Assembly (NCBI RefSeq): GCF_018389385.1
Contig: NZ_CP062698.1
Span: forward strand, 2,483,501 to 2,547,500
DNA: 64,000 nt
Direction: 5' to 3'
DNA from: Anthocerotibacter panamensis C109
GTDB taxonomy: Bacteria > Cyanobacteriota > Cyanobacteriia > Gloeobacterales > Anthocerotibacteraceae
Position numbers and translations under genes: made by a program. Below the pieces are notes generated by a model. That model did not search any database, was not told the DNA's origin, and saw only the letters and a program-made list of their open reading frames with translations. Positions 24,091 through 34,511 of this stretch are shown one piece after another (position 1 is the stretch's first letter; the number at the start of each line of letters is the position of its first letter).

Positions 24091-25941
24091 ATGACAATCC
24101 AAAAACTCTTCTTTGCTCTATTGTTCCCGTTAGCTCTATGCTCAATGAGTATAGAGCTAGTATATGCAGAGCCCCAGAGCAAAGGGGCTCCAAGCACAAC
24201 ACTTACAGAGCAAGAATTTTTGGATAAAAAGCTAGAACTTGTCTTAGGGGTAGTAAACCAGAGCCAAGTTAGGGCTAAAATTGAACAAGAACATAAAAAA
24301 GTGAAAACACTTGCTTTGACTGCACCACAGGAAAAACTTGAATCCCAAATTGTCTTCAGAAAACCTCTTCTTGCCGAGAATTTAGTTTCTCTTTTCGCAG
24401 GGGATAAAGTTGAGCCTTTGCAGGTAGAATTTGCTACCTTTGGGAACAGCAAATACTTAAGGGGTGGGTTTTTTAATCTGAGAACATACTACGGCTCATT
24501 AAAAGCTAAGCTTTATCATTTTGAAACACGTTATCTTACGTACATAAATGAGCAAGTTGAGAAGGGTGAAGAAGTAGCAAGCATCGAGAGAGGAGTAATT
24601 GGGGTGGGTAAGATTCCATATTTTACCATAACTATTTATTCGGATGCTAAGACTTTATCAGAGATGATTGAGCATCCAGAAATTACCTTAGTTCGTGTAC
24701 AAAAATCCGTTTCTGCTATTGAATTTAAGGAGTATCAAAGCCTCCAGAAAAGATATATGGAAAACCAAAATTTGACAACAACTAATACCGTTACTCAGCG
24801 TTTAAGCATATTTGCAAACGGTACTTTTCTGACTCCAACTTCCCCTCTAGATCCTACAGATACTACCTGTACTAACATGAGTGGGGACATGTGTCCTCCT
24901 GACGGGAGGTGGGTTCCAGCTCTAGGTAACTCTGGGCAAGTTAATTCAACACTTCAATCATGCCTTAACTCCTCAGGTGTTCCAAATACTACAGGATTTG
25001 TTGAATCGACATTCAGGTTTAGCAATATATCCGCCTATAGCGATCAGTCTTTGCTACCTTGCAACCCTCGTCCTTTTCCTAATCCTGATGCATCATGCAC
25101 ATCGGCTAATGGGATCTTCGTTGCTAATTCAACCTACGAGCATGATGGGATAGCGCCCAATCCTAGCTGTAACTTTTTCACTCAAATATGTTTCCAACCA
25201 AGCTTAGGAGCTTCAACACTCCCACTCCCTGGACAATATCTAGATACTACTGAGTCTGATTTTTTGAATGGTATAAGAAATCTATCAATTGGCTCCCAAT
25301 TTGCTATTCAATTACAAACAAATCGGAATTACACCACACGCGTAGAGTTCACTACATCAGGATTGTCAGGTGAAAACTTAGATACAATACTTGCTGGAAA
25401 TTCACCTTTACGTATCCAAGGGCAAATTGGCTCAAACCGCAATCCTGTCCAAACTAATCTTACTCCAGCCCTTACGATCTTCGCCACCGATACTACTACA
25501 CTTGCTAGCATATTTTATGAAATGCGTGATCCTGACGAGAATATATGTCCCACCTCCCCTATTCTTATAGATACTTCAGGGAATGGGTTCCAGCTCACTG
25601 ATATAAACACAGGTGTCCTATTCGATTTTTTTGGTGGTGGTAGCCCATTACGTACTTCCTGGACTAGCTCTGCCTCAGATAATGCATTTCTTGTCCTTGA
25701 TCGCAATGGAAATGGCACAATTGACAACGGAGCAGAATTATTTGGGAACTTGACACCACAACCCTCTGTCCCTAACCCTAACGGCTTCCTTGCCCTTGCT
25801 GTCTATGACTTACCTGAGTACGGAGGGAATACGGATGGCGTGGTCAATGAGCAGGATAGTATCTTTCCATCACTTCGCTTGTGGATTGATGCCAATCATA
25901 ATGGCAGATCTGAGTCTAATGAGTTTATTTACCTTACCTGA
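24091..25941 (+). CDS. Secreted protein with calcium-binding repeats, 3' end disrupted
   Basis: The 616-residue product starts with a signal peptide (cleavage likely after VYA, near residue 27). The N-terminal ~220 residues are unassigned. The middle (~265-390) is rich in Cys, Asn, Ser and Thr (CTNMSGDMC, LQSCLNSSG). The C-terminal ~120 residues carry PILIDTSGNGFQLTD, LDRNGNGTIDNGAELFG and IDANHNGRSESNEF, EF-hand-like calcium loops seen in large secreted proteins. The frame ends right after EFIYLT, whereas related domains continue with 'LG..S..L.Y....D.YGN.FRYRA'. That continuation is present in another frame (next entry), so this gene is probably a recently broken form. Function is unknown; it is AT-rich and likely acquired. 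Confidence 0.75.
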   Translation: MTIQKLFFALLFPLALCSMSIELVYAEPQSKGAPSTTLTEQEFLDKKLELVLGVVNQSQVRAKIEQEHKKVKTLALTAPQEKLESQIVFRKPLLAENLVSLFAGDKVEPLQVEFATFGNSKYLRGGFFNLRTYYGSLKAKLYHFETRYLTYINEQVEKGEEVASIERGVIGVGKIPYFTITIYSDAKTLSEMIEHPEITLVRVQKSVSAIEFKEYQSLQKRYMENQNLTTTNTVTQRLSIFANGTFLTPTSPLDPTDTTCTNMSGDMCPPDGRWVPALGNSGQVNSTLQSCLNSSGVPNTTGFVESTFRFSNISAYSDQSLLPCNPRPFPNPDASCTSANGIFVANSTYEHDGIAPNPSCNFFTQICFQPSLGASTLPLPGQYLDTTESDFLNGIRNLSIGSQFAIQLQTNRNYTTRVEFTTSGLSGENLDTILAGNSPLRIQGQIGSNRNPVQTNLTPALTIFATDTTTLASIFYEMRDPDENICPTSPILIDTSGNGFQLTDINTGVLFDFFGGGSPLRTSWTSSASDNAFLVLDRNGNGTIDNGAELFGNLTPQPSVPNPNGFLALAVYDLPEYGGNTDGVVNEQDSIFPSLRLWIDANHNGRSESNEFIYLT

Positions 25942-26152
25942 ACTGGGTTTACTAGCACTAGAGCTGGACTTCAAGACAGCTAGGAAGCCAGATCAGTATG
26001 GCAATATATTTAGGTACCGTGCCCGAGTGAGTGATAAGCAAAAGACCCAGATTGGGCGGTGGGCTTAGGATGTTTTCTTCCAGACTACCAGTTCAGGTAA
26101 TTCTGCCGTCTCTGGTAATCCTGCTCTCGGTGATTGTATAGTACCTCAATGA
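25934..26152 (+). pseudogene. Displaced 3' end of the secreted calcium-binding protein gene
   Basis: In the +1 frame the sequence reads LPELGLLALELDFKTA, then DQYGNIFRYRARV and IGRWA, a TAG stop (26066-26068), and DVFFQTTSSGNSAVSG up to TGA at 26150. This is the natural end of the family ('FRYRA...GRWAYDVFF'), so the ancestral gene has suffered a one-base shift near 25933 and a Tyr-codon-to-TAG change. Confidence 0.75.
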
Positions 26153-26191
26153 AAAATCGCTTATAAGCAGAAATTCTATGGTCGTGTACTC

Positions 26192-27300
<1,109 letters not shown>

Positions 27301-27738
27301 TCAGAGGTCCAATTCGTCTTCTTCGTCCCAATCGGTGAGGACAACATCAGTGAGGACATCCGTCACCGGGGCCAGAACGTCCGCCTGACGTTCCTCCTCC
27401 CGCTCAGAGATTGGGTCCGAAAGGGGCGTAAGGCGCAGGATGCGACCATCTAAGATCAGGTTGAACCGGGGCCTACCATCGTCAGGGGCTTCCAGTTCAA
27501 GGTAATCAAAACTGTTGACGTTAAGGTAAAGGGTGCGGTTGACGACCATCGTTGCGCAAGACGGATCGCAATAGACCTCCATCACATACCCTTCGCCTTT
27601 GCGATAAACCTGGCCCTGACGGACCTCCTCATAGCTCACCCGGCCCAAATCTTCGAGCAGCCGTAACATGTCCCTTTTGTTGACAACGATGCCGACATCG
27701 ATGATGCAAGGCGCAGCAGAGGGAGTGTGATGGGTCAT
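27301..27738 (-). CDS. Conserved hypothetical protein upstream of tgt
   Basis: Not recognised by name. The ~145-residue protein is soluble and acidic at its end (TDWDEEDELDL). It has a compact N-terminal domain (IIDVGIVVNKRDMLRLLEDLGRV-like start, VMEVYCDPSCATMVVNRTLYLN, FDYLELE), followed by a low-complexity acidic tail. It may be restricted to cyanobacteria. The ATG at 27738 is chosen because the ten codons before it look like intergenic sequence. Its stop abuts the tgt start, so it is the first gene of that operon. Confidence 0.65.
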   Translation of the reverse strand: MTHHTPSAAPCIIDVGIVVNKRDMLRLLEDLGRVSYEEVRQGQVYRKGEGYVMEVYCDPSCATMVVNRTLYLNVNSFDYLELEAPDDGRPRFNLILDGRILRLTPLSDPISEREEERQADVLAPVTDVLTDVVLTDWDEEDELDL

Positions 27739-27885
27739 ATTCAATACCGTGAAAGGCGGGTGACTCACACTGGTGTATAGTCTTCACTATTATTCATCAG
27801 TTTCCCAGCATCCGCAAGTTTTTATTGCGGACCCAGAGGGTCGGGGATCAGGGTCAGGAGCGGTGTTGTACTTAGGTAAAACAAC

Positions 27886-29019
27886 CTACTCGGTAGGCTC
27901 AATAGCCAGCACGATCAGGTTGTCACGGTGGACCACAGTAGTGGGCGGTTCCGGCTCATCGAGCAGCAGAGGAATTTCTCGGGTCTGTTTGCCGAGGATG
28001 CGTTGGAGGTCCAGACTGGTGTAGTTGACCAGCCCCCGGCCCCACTCACGCCCCCCTTGGTCACATAAACAGACCAGATCCCCGTCCTGAAATTCCCCTT
28101 CCAGCGCAGTGATACCCGCCGGAAGGAGTGACTTATGGTGTTGGGTGATAGCGCGGATGGCTCCGGGATCGAGAAAGAGTTTCCCTCGGGGGACCAAACC
28201 ATGGGCGATCCACCGTTTGCGCGAGGAAGTTCCTTGGGGTTGGGCCTTAAAGCGGGTACCGACACTCTTACCCTGGATTAGGTCAAGGAGGGCGCGAGGC
28301 TGGGAGCCGTCCGTGATGACAGTGGGAATACCGCTGTGGGTAGCGATGAAAGCGGCCTCCAGTTTGGTGCTCATCCCTCCGGTGCCCCAATTGCTCCCGC
28401 GCCCTCCAGCCAGTTGGCGCAACGCTGGAGAAACCATGTCTACTTCTTCGATGAGGCGAGCTTCGGGGTCGAGGCGGGGATTGGCAGAATAAAACCCCGC
28501 CACATCCGTCAGCAGCACCAGCAGGCGGGCCGAAAGCAGGTTCGCTACGAGGGCAGAAAGCGTGTCATTATCGCCAAAAGTAAGTTCGTTGACTGCGACT
28601 GTGTCGTTCTCATTGATGATGGGGACCACGCCAAGATCGAGGAGTGCTTGGAGGGTACGCTGGGCGTTGAGATAGCGGTTGCGCTGGGCCAAGTCGCCTC
28701 GGGTGAGCAAGACCTGGGCAATTGTCCGACTATTGGCCCGAAAAAACTGTTCGTACCAACTCATCAAGAGGCCCTGCCCCACCGCAGCGGCAGCCTGTTT
28801 GGTGGCAAGGTCGGTGGGTCGGGCCTTGAGCCCCAGCCGCTGGGCTCCGACCCCAATGGCTCCCGAGCTAACCAGGACGACCCGCCAGCCTGTTTCGCAG
28901 ATCAAACACAGGGTTTGGGCGAGATCTGCCATCACTCCGAGACGCAGACGGCCTGTCTGCCCATCGGTCAGGGTGGAGGTACCGACTTTGACGACCAGTA
29001 GCGCAGGTTGGGTATTCAT
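27886..29019 (-). CDS. proB: Glutamate 5-kinase
   Basis: The 377-residue enzyme catalyses the first step of proline synthesis (glutamate to gamma-glutamyl phosphate). The amino-acid-kinase domain shows VVKVGTSTLT, VSSGAIGVGAQRLG, PIINENDTVAV, FGDNDTLSALVA and GTGGMSTKLEAA. The C-terminal PUA domain (about residues 275-365) includes AIRAITQHHKSLLPAG. I start at the ATG at 29019, four bases after the SDR gene's stop; the longer frame would run back into that gene. It is probably cotranscribed with the SDR gene. Confidence 0.96.
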   Translation of the reverse strand: MNTQPALLVVKVGTSTLTDGQTGRLRLGVMADLAQTLCLICETGWRVVLVSSGAIGVGAQRLGLKARPTDLATKQAAAAVGQGLLMSWYEQFFRANSRTIAQVLLTRGDLAQRNRYLNAQRTLQALLDLGVVPIINENDTVAVNELTFGDNDTLSALVANLLSARLLVLLTDVAGFYSANPRLDPEARLIEEVDMVSPALRQLAGGRGSNWGTGGMSTKLEAAFIATHSGIPTVITDGSQPRALLDLIQGKSVGTRFKAQPQGTSSRKRWIAHGLVPRGKLFLDPGAIRAITQHHKSLLPAGITALEGEFQDGDLVCLCDQGGREWGRGLVNYTSLDLQRILGKQTREIPLLLDEPEPPTTVVHRDNLIVLAIEPTE

Positions 29020-29023
29020 ACCA

Positions 29024-29860
29024 TCACCATGGCAGGTCGAGCCCATAGCGCTGGGCCATCTGTTGAACAAAAACCTGATCCCCCAGTTCGGCCCTTTGGG
29101 CAATCGCACGCTGGGCATCCCGACCTACCGCTATCCGCGCGAAGGGCTCAGGCTGTGCTATTGCCGCTCGAATTTGAGCAATACCATCTGCGGGGTCTTG
29201 GCGCTCGGGCATGATCTGGAGGATGGTCGAACCCCAGACAGGGCGAAGTTCCTGGTAGGGAGTGTCCTCAGGGCCGGGGTCACGTAGGGCAGAGCGGCTG
29301 CCAAAGTCCGTAGCGTAGGCTCCCGGCTCGATGACCAAGACCCGAATTCCGAAGCTCGCCACTTCATAGAATAAGGCTTCGCTCAGAGCCTCGACAGCGG
29401 ATTTGCTCGCATTGTAGAAGCCGCCCCCGGCAAAGGCAATCCGTCCGGCAATGCTGCTGAGATTGACGATAAGGCCCGAACGCTGGGTACGCATCTGGGG
29501 TAAGACCGCCTGGGTCACTCGGATCAGCCCAAAGACATTGGTCTGAAACATCCGCGCTACTTCAGCTAGGTTGCCCTCTTCCTGGGTGGCGAAGTAGCCG
29601 TAGCCAGCATTGTTGACCAGCACATCGATCCGACCAAAGCGAGCCAACCCCGCTGCTACAGCCTGCTGAGGCGCAGCGGGATCAGTCACATCCAAAGGCA
29701 GCGTGAGTACCTGTTCTCCAAACTTCGCCGCGAAATCCTGGATCTGCTCGACGCGGCGGGCCGTGGCGATGACTGTATCCCCATCCGCCAGAGCTGCTTC
29801 GGTCAGCCCCCGGCCAAAGCCTGTGGAGGTTCCCGTAATCAACCAAACACGTTTTTCCAT
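29024..29860 (-). CDS. Short-chain dehydrogenase/reductase
   Basis: A classical SDR of 278 residues with the NAD(P)-binding TGTSTGFGRG (residues 8-17), NNAGYG, the catalytic Ser in NLSSIAGRIAF, and YNASKSAVEALSEAL, which holds the catalytic Tyr and Lys. An Arg in ATARRVEQIQ after beta-2 suggests NADP preference. The substrate is unknown. The ATG at 29860 begins the usual MxKRVWLITG start. It is 4 bases upstream of proB but need not share its pathway. Confidence 0.9.
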   Translation of the reverse strand: MEKRVWLITGTSTGFGRGLTEAALADGDTVIATARRVEQIQDFAAKFGEQVLTLPLDVTDPAAPQQAVAAGLARFGRIDVLVNNAGYGYFATQEEGNLAEVARMFQTNVFGLIRVTQAVLPQMRTQRSGLIVNLSSIAGRIAFAGGGFYNASKSAVEALSEALFYEVASFGIRVLVIEPGAYATDFGSRSALRDPGPEDTPYQELRPVWGSTILQIMPERQDPADGIAQIRAAIAQPEPFARIAVGRDAQRAIAQRAELGDQVFVQQMAQRYGLDLPW

Positions 29861-29922
29861 AGGTCTATTATCGCAAGTCAGGCACACTATACTGCTGGTA
29901 AGGCCCTGATTGAGCATGCCCT

Positions 29923-30798
29923 GTGGGTTGGGAAAAGGTTGTCATTGCCTACCGGGCCGATCAGCCCGAAAGTTCGCGTATGGCGGAAATCTGGGCCCAG
30001 CGGCTACGGGCGGAAGGCTGTCAGGTCCTAACCGGTAGCACTGGCCCGGAGCACAATCCCTATCCTGAGTTTATTCAGACCTGGGGCGAGACGATCAACT
30101 TGGCATTGATCCTGGGTGGAGATGGCTCTACTTTGGCTGCTGCTCGCTACCTCGCTCCCTTGGGCGTCCCGCTACTCGCCGTCAATGTCGGCGGACACTT
30201 AGGCTTTTTGACCCAAAACCCGGCGGTACTCCAAGCTGACTTGCTCCAACGGCTGAGTAAAGGGGATTTCTTAAACCAGGAGCGAGCCATGCTCCAGGCT
30301 GTCGTCGAAGGTCAGCCGACGATCCGTTCGCTGTGCCTCAACGAATTTATCCTCAAACCGGACAACGTTAACCGTCTGCCCATGACAGTCGTCAATCTAG
30401 AGGTAGACGAGGAATCTGTAGACTGCTATCGAGGTGATGGCCTGATCATCGCCACCCCGACCGGCTCTACCTCCTACAGTGTCGCCGCCAATGGCCCTAT
30501 CCTCGGCCTAGAACTGCGCGGCATTAGCATCACGCCCATCTGTCCCGTTTCTCTGTCTAGTCGCCCCATTGTCCTAGCCGACAACCACCGCATCACTGTC
30601 AGTGCCTCCCAACCCGTCGATATTCCGGTCAGACTGTGGACGGATGGCGTGCCGGTCTGTGCCCTAGCGCTCCACCAACGGGTCTACATCCAAATGGCCC
30701 CCCTCGCAGCCCGTTTCCTTGTCCTAGAGCGCGAACCTTCTTATTTCCGCACCTTGCGGGAGAAGTTACACTGGGGGAGCCCGACTTGTGACCTGTGA
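29923..30798 (+). CDS. nadK: NAD kinase
   Basis: The 291-residue cytoplasmic enzyme phosphorylates NAD to NADP. Family motifs are LILGGDGSTLAAARYL, VNVGGHLGFLT, LNEFILKPDN, DGLIIATPTGSTSYSVAANG and PICPVSLSSRPIVL. The start is GTG at 29923, in good agreement with the family's N-terminus (WEKVVIAYR). It is divergent from the SDR gene, with ~60 bases between the starts. Cyanobacteria usually carry two NAD kinases; I cannot tell which one this is. Confidence 0.95.
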   Translation: MGWEKVVIAYRADQPESSRMAEIWAQRLRAEGCQVLTGSTGPEHNPYPEFIQTWGETINLALILGGDGSTLAAARYLAPLGVPLLAVNVGGHLGFLTQNPAVLQADLLQRLSKGDFLNQERAMLQAVVEGQPTIRSLCLNEFILKPDNVNRLPMTVVNLEVDEESVDCYRGDGLIIATPTGSTSYSVAANGPILGLELRGISITPICPVSLSSRPIVLADNHRITVSASQPVDIPVRLWTDGVPVCALALHQRVYIQMAPLAARFLVLEREPSYFRTLREKLHWGSPTCDL

Positions 30799-30874
30799 TC
30801 CCCGGCGACAGCCCAATCCCAGGTTACTAAAAAGTAGTGCTAACATTGAGATAGTAGCCGGAGGTTGAACCACC

Positions 30875-31957
30875 ATGAAACGCGGATTTCAAATTGGCAC
30901 CTTATTCGGCATCCCGTTCTACCTGGACCCTAGCTGGGTAGTTGTCGCTGCCTTGATGACTTTGTTCTACAGCTTTTCTTTCTCGGGTGCAGGCTTGGTC
31001 GGGGGAATGCTGCTGGGGGTGCTGAGCGTTTTCGTGGTTTTTGGTTCTGTCCTCGCCCACGAACTGGGGCATTCGCTTTTAGCCAAGCGTTTTGGAGTTG
31101 AGGTACAGTCGATTTCTCTATTTTTATTAGGGGGCATGGCGACGTTTGCCAAAGAGCCCCAAAAACCCTGGCACAGCTTCGCCATTGCTGCTGCCGGTCC
31201 TTTGACGAGCTTAGTTCTATGCTTTGGTTTTTATAGACTCTTGCTGTCTTTGCCAGAGAATTCCTTCCTGGCGGGGGTAGTGGGTCTCGCTTGGGGGGTC
31301 AACCTCGCCCTTGCAAGTTTTAATTTACTCCCTGGGCTACCGCTCGATGGGGGGCAGATGCTCAAAGCTCTGGTCTGGGGCGTAACCGGCGACTTAAATA
31401 AGGGCGTTAAAGTAGCGGCAGTGGCGGGTCAACTGCTGGGTTGGGGGCTCGTCCTATTAGGTGGTCTGCTTGCCATCTTTGCCGGTAACTACACGGGTTT
31501 TTATCTCGCGCTGCTCGGGTGGTTTATCCAGTCCTCCGCCCGTATCAACGATCAAGCCCAGCGCATTACGCAGCGCTTGGAGCACTTGACCGTAGCGGAT
31601 TCGCTCCAACTCAGCGGGACTGTGCCTGCCAACTTGCCCTTTAGCACCTATCAGCAAGAGTATGTCAAGGGCGACGCTGGTACCCAACACTTGGTGGAGT
31701 GGCAAGGTGAGGTCATCGGAGTCATCTCCGCCATGGATGGAACCGACCTGCAGCCCAATCTTTGGGGTTACCATCAGGTCCGCCAACTCATGACCCCGAT
31801 TGACAGCGAATTGCCCAGCGTTGAAATGAATACTTCTCTGGCTCAGGTCGTGGAGAAGTTGACCCAGACGCCCAAGTTGGTGGTGCGCGGTCTAGAGGGC
31901 AATATCGTGGGGGTCATCTCCCCAGAGACTATCCGTCGGGCGCTAGCTACGCCTTGA
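30875..31957 (+). CDS. Site-2 protease family (M50) metalloprotease with C-terminal CBS-like region
   Basis: The 360-residue membrane protein has about six TM helices. The zinc-site motif HELGH is in AHELGHSLLAKRFG (residues ~62-75), and the third ligand Asp is in GLPLDGGQML. The C-terminal ~130 residues (after DQAQRITQRL) resemble one or two CBS motifs (VRQLMTPIDSELPSV, NIVGVISPETIRRA). Such proteases cut membrane-bound regulators within the membrane; the target is unknown. GGAGG lies before the ATG. It seems to be a single-gene unit. Confidence 0.92.
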   Translation: MKRGFQIGTLFGIPFYLDPSWVVVAALMTLFYSFSFSGAGLVGGMLLGVLSVFVVFGSVLAHELGHSLLAKRFGVEVQSISLFLLGGMATFAKEPQKPWHSFAIAAAGPLTSLVLCFGFYRLLLSLPENSFLAGVVGLAWGVNLALASFNLLPGLPLDGGQMLKALVWGVTGDLNKGVKVAAVAGQLLGWGLVLLGGLLAIFAGNYTGFYLALLGWFIQSSARINDQAQRITQRLEHLTVADSLQLSGTVPANLPFSTYQQEYVKGDAGTQHLVEWQGEVIGVISAMDGTDLQPNLWGYHQVRQLMTPIDSELPSVEMNTSLAQVVEKLTQTPKLVVRGLEGNIVGVISPETIRRALATP

Positions 31958-32117
31958 GTTTTTACTCGTGGCGAATGTTCAACTCAAGCAGTTGAGCGAG
32001 CAAGCTTGATAAATCCTGCATGTATCGCTAGGGCTCTTTGATCGATAAATCCCAAAATCGCCTTGACAGGAAGAAGGGCTTCTCCCGAAGATAGAGTGTT
32101 ATTTCTGAGGGGCGGGC

Positions 32118-33941
32118 ATGGGATTTTGGCGGTGGGCTGGTAGTTCGGTGGTGGGGCTGGCGGTCCTGCCGCCAGCAGTAAGCGCAGTGGGCATTACCTA
32201 TACTGTCGCCATGCCCGACCCGACCAACCACTACTATCAAGTCCAGATGCAGGTGTCAGAAGTTCCCGCTGAGCCCCAGCATCTGGTCATGCCCGTTTGG
32301 ACTCCAGGCTCTTATCTGGTCCGCGAGTTTGCCCGCAATGTGCAGGGGGTTCAGGCTGTAGATTCCCAAGGGCAGCCTCTCACTGTCACCAAGACCGACA
32401 AACACACCTGGAAGATTGCGGGGACATCCACCGGGGGGTTCACGGTTAACTATCAGGTCTACGCCAACGAACTGACCGTCCGCAGTAGCCACCTCACCAG
32501 TGACCATGGCTACTTTAATGGAGCCAGTATCTTTCCCTATCTGGATGGCTACAAAGAAACTCCGATAACACTGGTCATCCAGCCCGCTGCAACCTTTAAA
32601 AAGATTGCCACGGGTCTGCCGTTGGTCTCTGAAAAAAACAACACTTTTCAGGCCCAAAACTACGACATCCTGGTGGACTCCCCGGTCTTAGTAGGCAACT
32701 TCAAGGAATATTCCTTTACAGTCCGCAATGTCCCTCACCGCCTTATCCTGGACGGTCAGGGTAACTACGATGCCCCCCAGCTGACCAACGATGTAAAAAA
32801 GATCGTCGAAGAGCAGTCGCGGACCATGGGCACCATCCCATACCCGGATTACACGTTCCTCATGCTCCTGAGCGCGACGGGCAGCGGCGGGCTCGAACAT
32901 CTCAACTCCACCTCGCTCCAGGTGGGCTTTGACCGTTTCAAGCCCGCTATCAACTACCGGCGGGTCCTAGGGCTGGTCTCCCATGAGTTTTTCCATCTCT
33001 GGAACGTGAAGCGGATTCGCCCTTTGGGTCTCGGTCCTTTCGACTATACCCGCGAAGTTTACACCAACAACCTCTGGATTGCCGAGGGCACAACCAGTTA
33101 TTACGATGACCTTTTTGTGCGACGGGCGGGCTTAATGGAGACCGACATCTATCTGCAAAACCTAGCCGATGCGATCAAAGACTACCAGCAGACCCCCGGA
33201 CGTCTGGTGCAAAGTTTGGCTCAGGCGAGTTTTGACACCTGGATTAAGTACTATCGTCCCGACGAAAACTCGGTCAATTCCAGCATCTCCTACTACGACA
33301 AGGGGGCTCTGGTGAGCTTCTTGCTCGATATGGAACTACGCAGGCTGACCGACAACCGCCAATCGCTAGATGACGTGCTGCGCCTGATGAACCAAAACTT
33401 TGGACAGCCGGGACAGCCGGGGTACACAGACCGCGATTTCCAGCAAACCTGCGAAAAGGTCGCAGGCACCGGACTCGCGGACTTCTTTCAAAAAAGCGTC
33501 TACACCACCGCCGAATTGGACTTCAAGCCAGCCTTGGCGCTGGCGGGTCTTGCGCTCAAGACCGAAAGCTCGAAGGGCGAGGATGACCCCAAAAAACGCG
33601 CCTACTTCGGAGCCGATATCCGCAACGAGACGGGGCCTGCGCTCATCACCAATGTCCGCAGTGCCACCCCTGCTGCTCTGGCTGGACTCAACGCCGGAGA
33701 TGATCTGATTGCTATAGATGGCATCCGTGTCGATGCCTCCTCCTATAAGCAACGCCTCGCTGATTACCTGCCTCCAGCTACGGTGCAGTTCACCGTCGTG
33801 CGCGACCGTAAACTCCTGGTCCTGCCCGTTACCCTGCAGCCACAACCCGATGACATCTACAAAATAGCCCGCCTGCCCAAACCTACGGCCCAACAGCGAG
33901 CTATCTACGAATCCTGGCTCAAGGACACCTGGAAGAAATAG
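32118..33941 (+). CDS. M61-family glycyl-aminopeptidase-like metalloprotease with PDZ domain
   Basis: The 607-residue protein has a likely signal peptide (cleavage near VSA, residue ~23), an N-terminal beta domain, then the M61 catalytic core with GGLEHLN and HEFFHLWNVKR (zinc His pair and catalytic Glu), and the downstream Glu ligand in WIAEGTTSYYDD. The C-terminal ~100 residues form a PDZ domain (LITNVRSATPAALAGLNAGDDLIAIDG). It is probably periplasmic. GAGGGG precedes the ATG. It converges on the fasciclin gene, with only three bases between the stops. Confidence 0.93.
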   Translation: MGFWRWAGSSVVGLAVLPPAVSAVGITYTVAMPDPTNHYYQVQMQVSEVPAEPQHLVMPVWTPGSYLVREFARNVQGVQAVDSQGQPLTVTKTDKHTWKIAGTSTGGFTVNYQVYANELTVRSSHLTSDHGYFNGASIFPYLDGYKETPITLVIQPAATFKKIATGLPLVSEKNNTFQAQNYDILVDSPVLVGNFKEYSFTVRNVPHRLILDGQGNYDAPQLTNDVKKIVEEQSRTMGTIPYPDYTFLMLLSATGSGGLEHLNSTSLQVGFDRFKPAINYRRVLGLVSHEFFHLWNVKRIRPLGLGPFDYTREVYTNNLWIAEGTTSYYDDLFVRRAGLMETDIYLQNLADAIKDYQQTPGRLVQSLAQASFDTWIKYYRPDENSVNSSISYYDKGALVSFLLDMELRRLTDNRQSLDDVLRLMNQNFGQPGQPGYTDRDFQQTCEKVAGTGLADFFQKSVYTTAELDFKPALALAGLALKTESSKGEDDPKKRAYFGADIRNETGPALITNVRSATPAALAGLNAGDDLIAIDGIRVDASSYKQRLADYLPPATVQFTVVRDRKLLVLPVTLQPQPDDIYKIARLPKPTAQQRAIYESWLKDTWKK

Positions 33942-33944
33942 CGC

Positions 33945-34379
33945 TCAGGACGGGAGTAGCACCCGGTCGATGATATGGATAATGCCGTTCTCCGTAAGAA
34001 TATTGCCCTGGAGGATTCGCGCGTCGTTGACAAAAATCTCCTGGCCTTGGTGTTGGATGGTCAATGCTTCTTCCGTTAAGGTCTGAACAGCCCCTTGGGG
34101 CAGTTCACCGGCCAAGTAACGACCGGGGATCACATGGTAACCCAGCAAATGAACCAGAAAGCCCTTTTGCTCCACATCAAGCAGGCTATCGTGCGTGTGG
34201 CTCGGGAGTTGCGCAAAGGCATCATCAGTGGGGGCAAAGACGGTAAACGGCCCCCCTTTATGGGCCGTTGGCTCCAATTGCGCCATGATCAAAGCCAGAG
34301 CTAGGGTGGTAAATGGCCCCTCTCGGGCAGCATCGGCTAGAGCACTGGCTAGGGTGTTGTCGGCTTGGTCTTGGGTCAT
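33945..34379 (-). CDS. Fasciclin (FAS1) domain protein
   Basis: A single FAS1 domain of 144 residues with both conserved boxes: FTVFAPTDDAFAQLP (H1) and the H2-like ending GIIHIIDRVLLPS, plus the central LLGYHVIPGRY. FAS1 domains act in adhesion at cell surfaces. No signal peptide is visible from the ATG used, which is unusual, since many cyanobacterial members are secreted; short cytosolic-looking forms do occur. The upstream 130 bases are shared with the divergent gpx promoter. Confidence 0.9.
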   Translation of the reverse strand: MTQDQADNTLASALADAAREGPFTTLALALIMAQLEPTAHKGGPFTVFAPTDDAFAQLPSHTHDSLLDVEQKGFLVHLLGYHVIPGRYLAGELPQGAVQTLTEEALTIQHQGQEIFVNDARILQGNILTENGIIHIIDRVLLPS

Positions 34380-34511
34380 CTGCTGGATCTGGGCTAAACC
34401 CCCCTAAACTACCGCTTGGAGCTAAAGGTTCAGGCTCCCTCCTGGGGAAGGTTTTCTGCCCCCTATCCCACATCCGGTATGATCTAGAGGGTCTGGGAAC
34501 GGAGGTAATCT

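Noticed and set aside
27301-27738. Naming the tgt-linked hypothetical as a photosystem or ribosome factor
   Set aside because: No motif supports such a role, so it is left unnamed.
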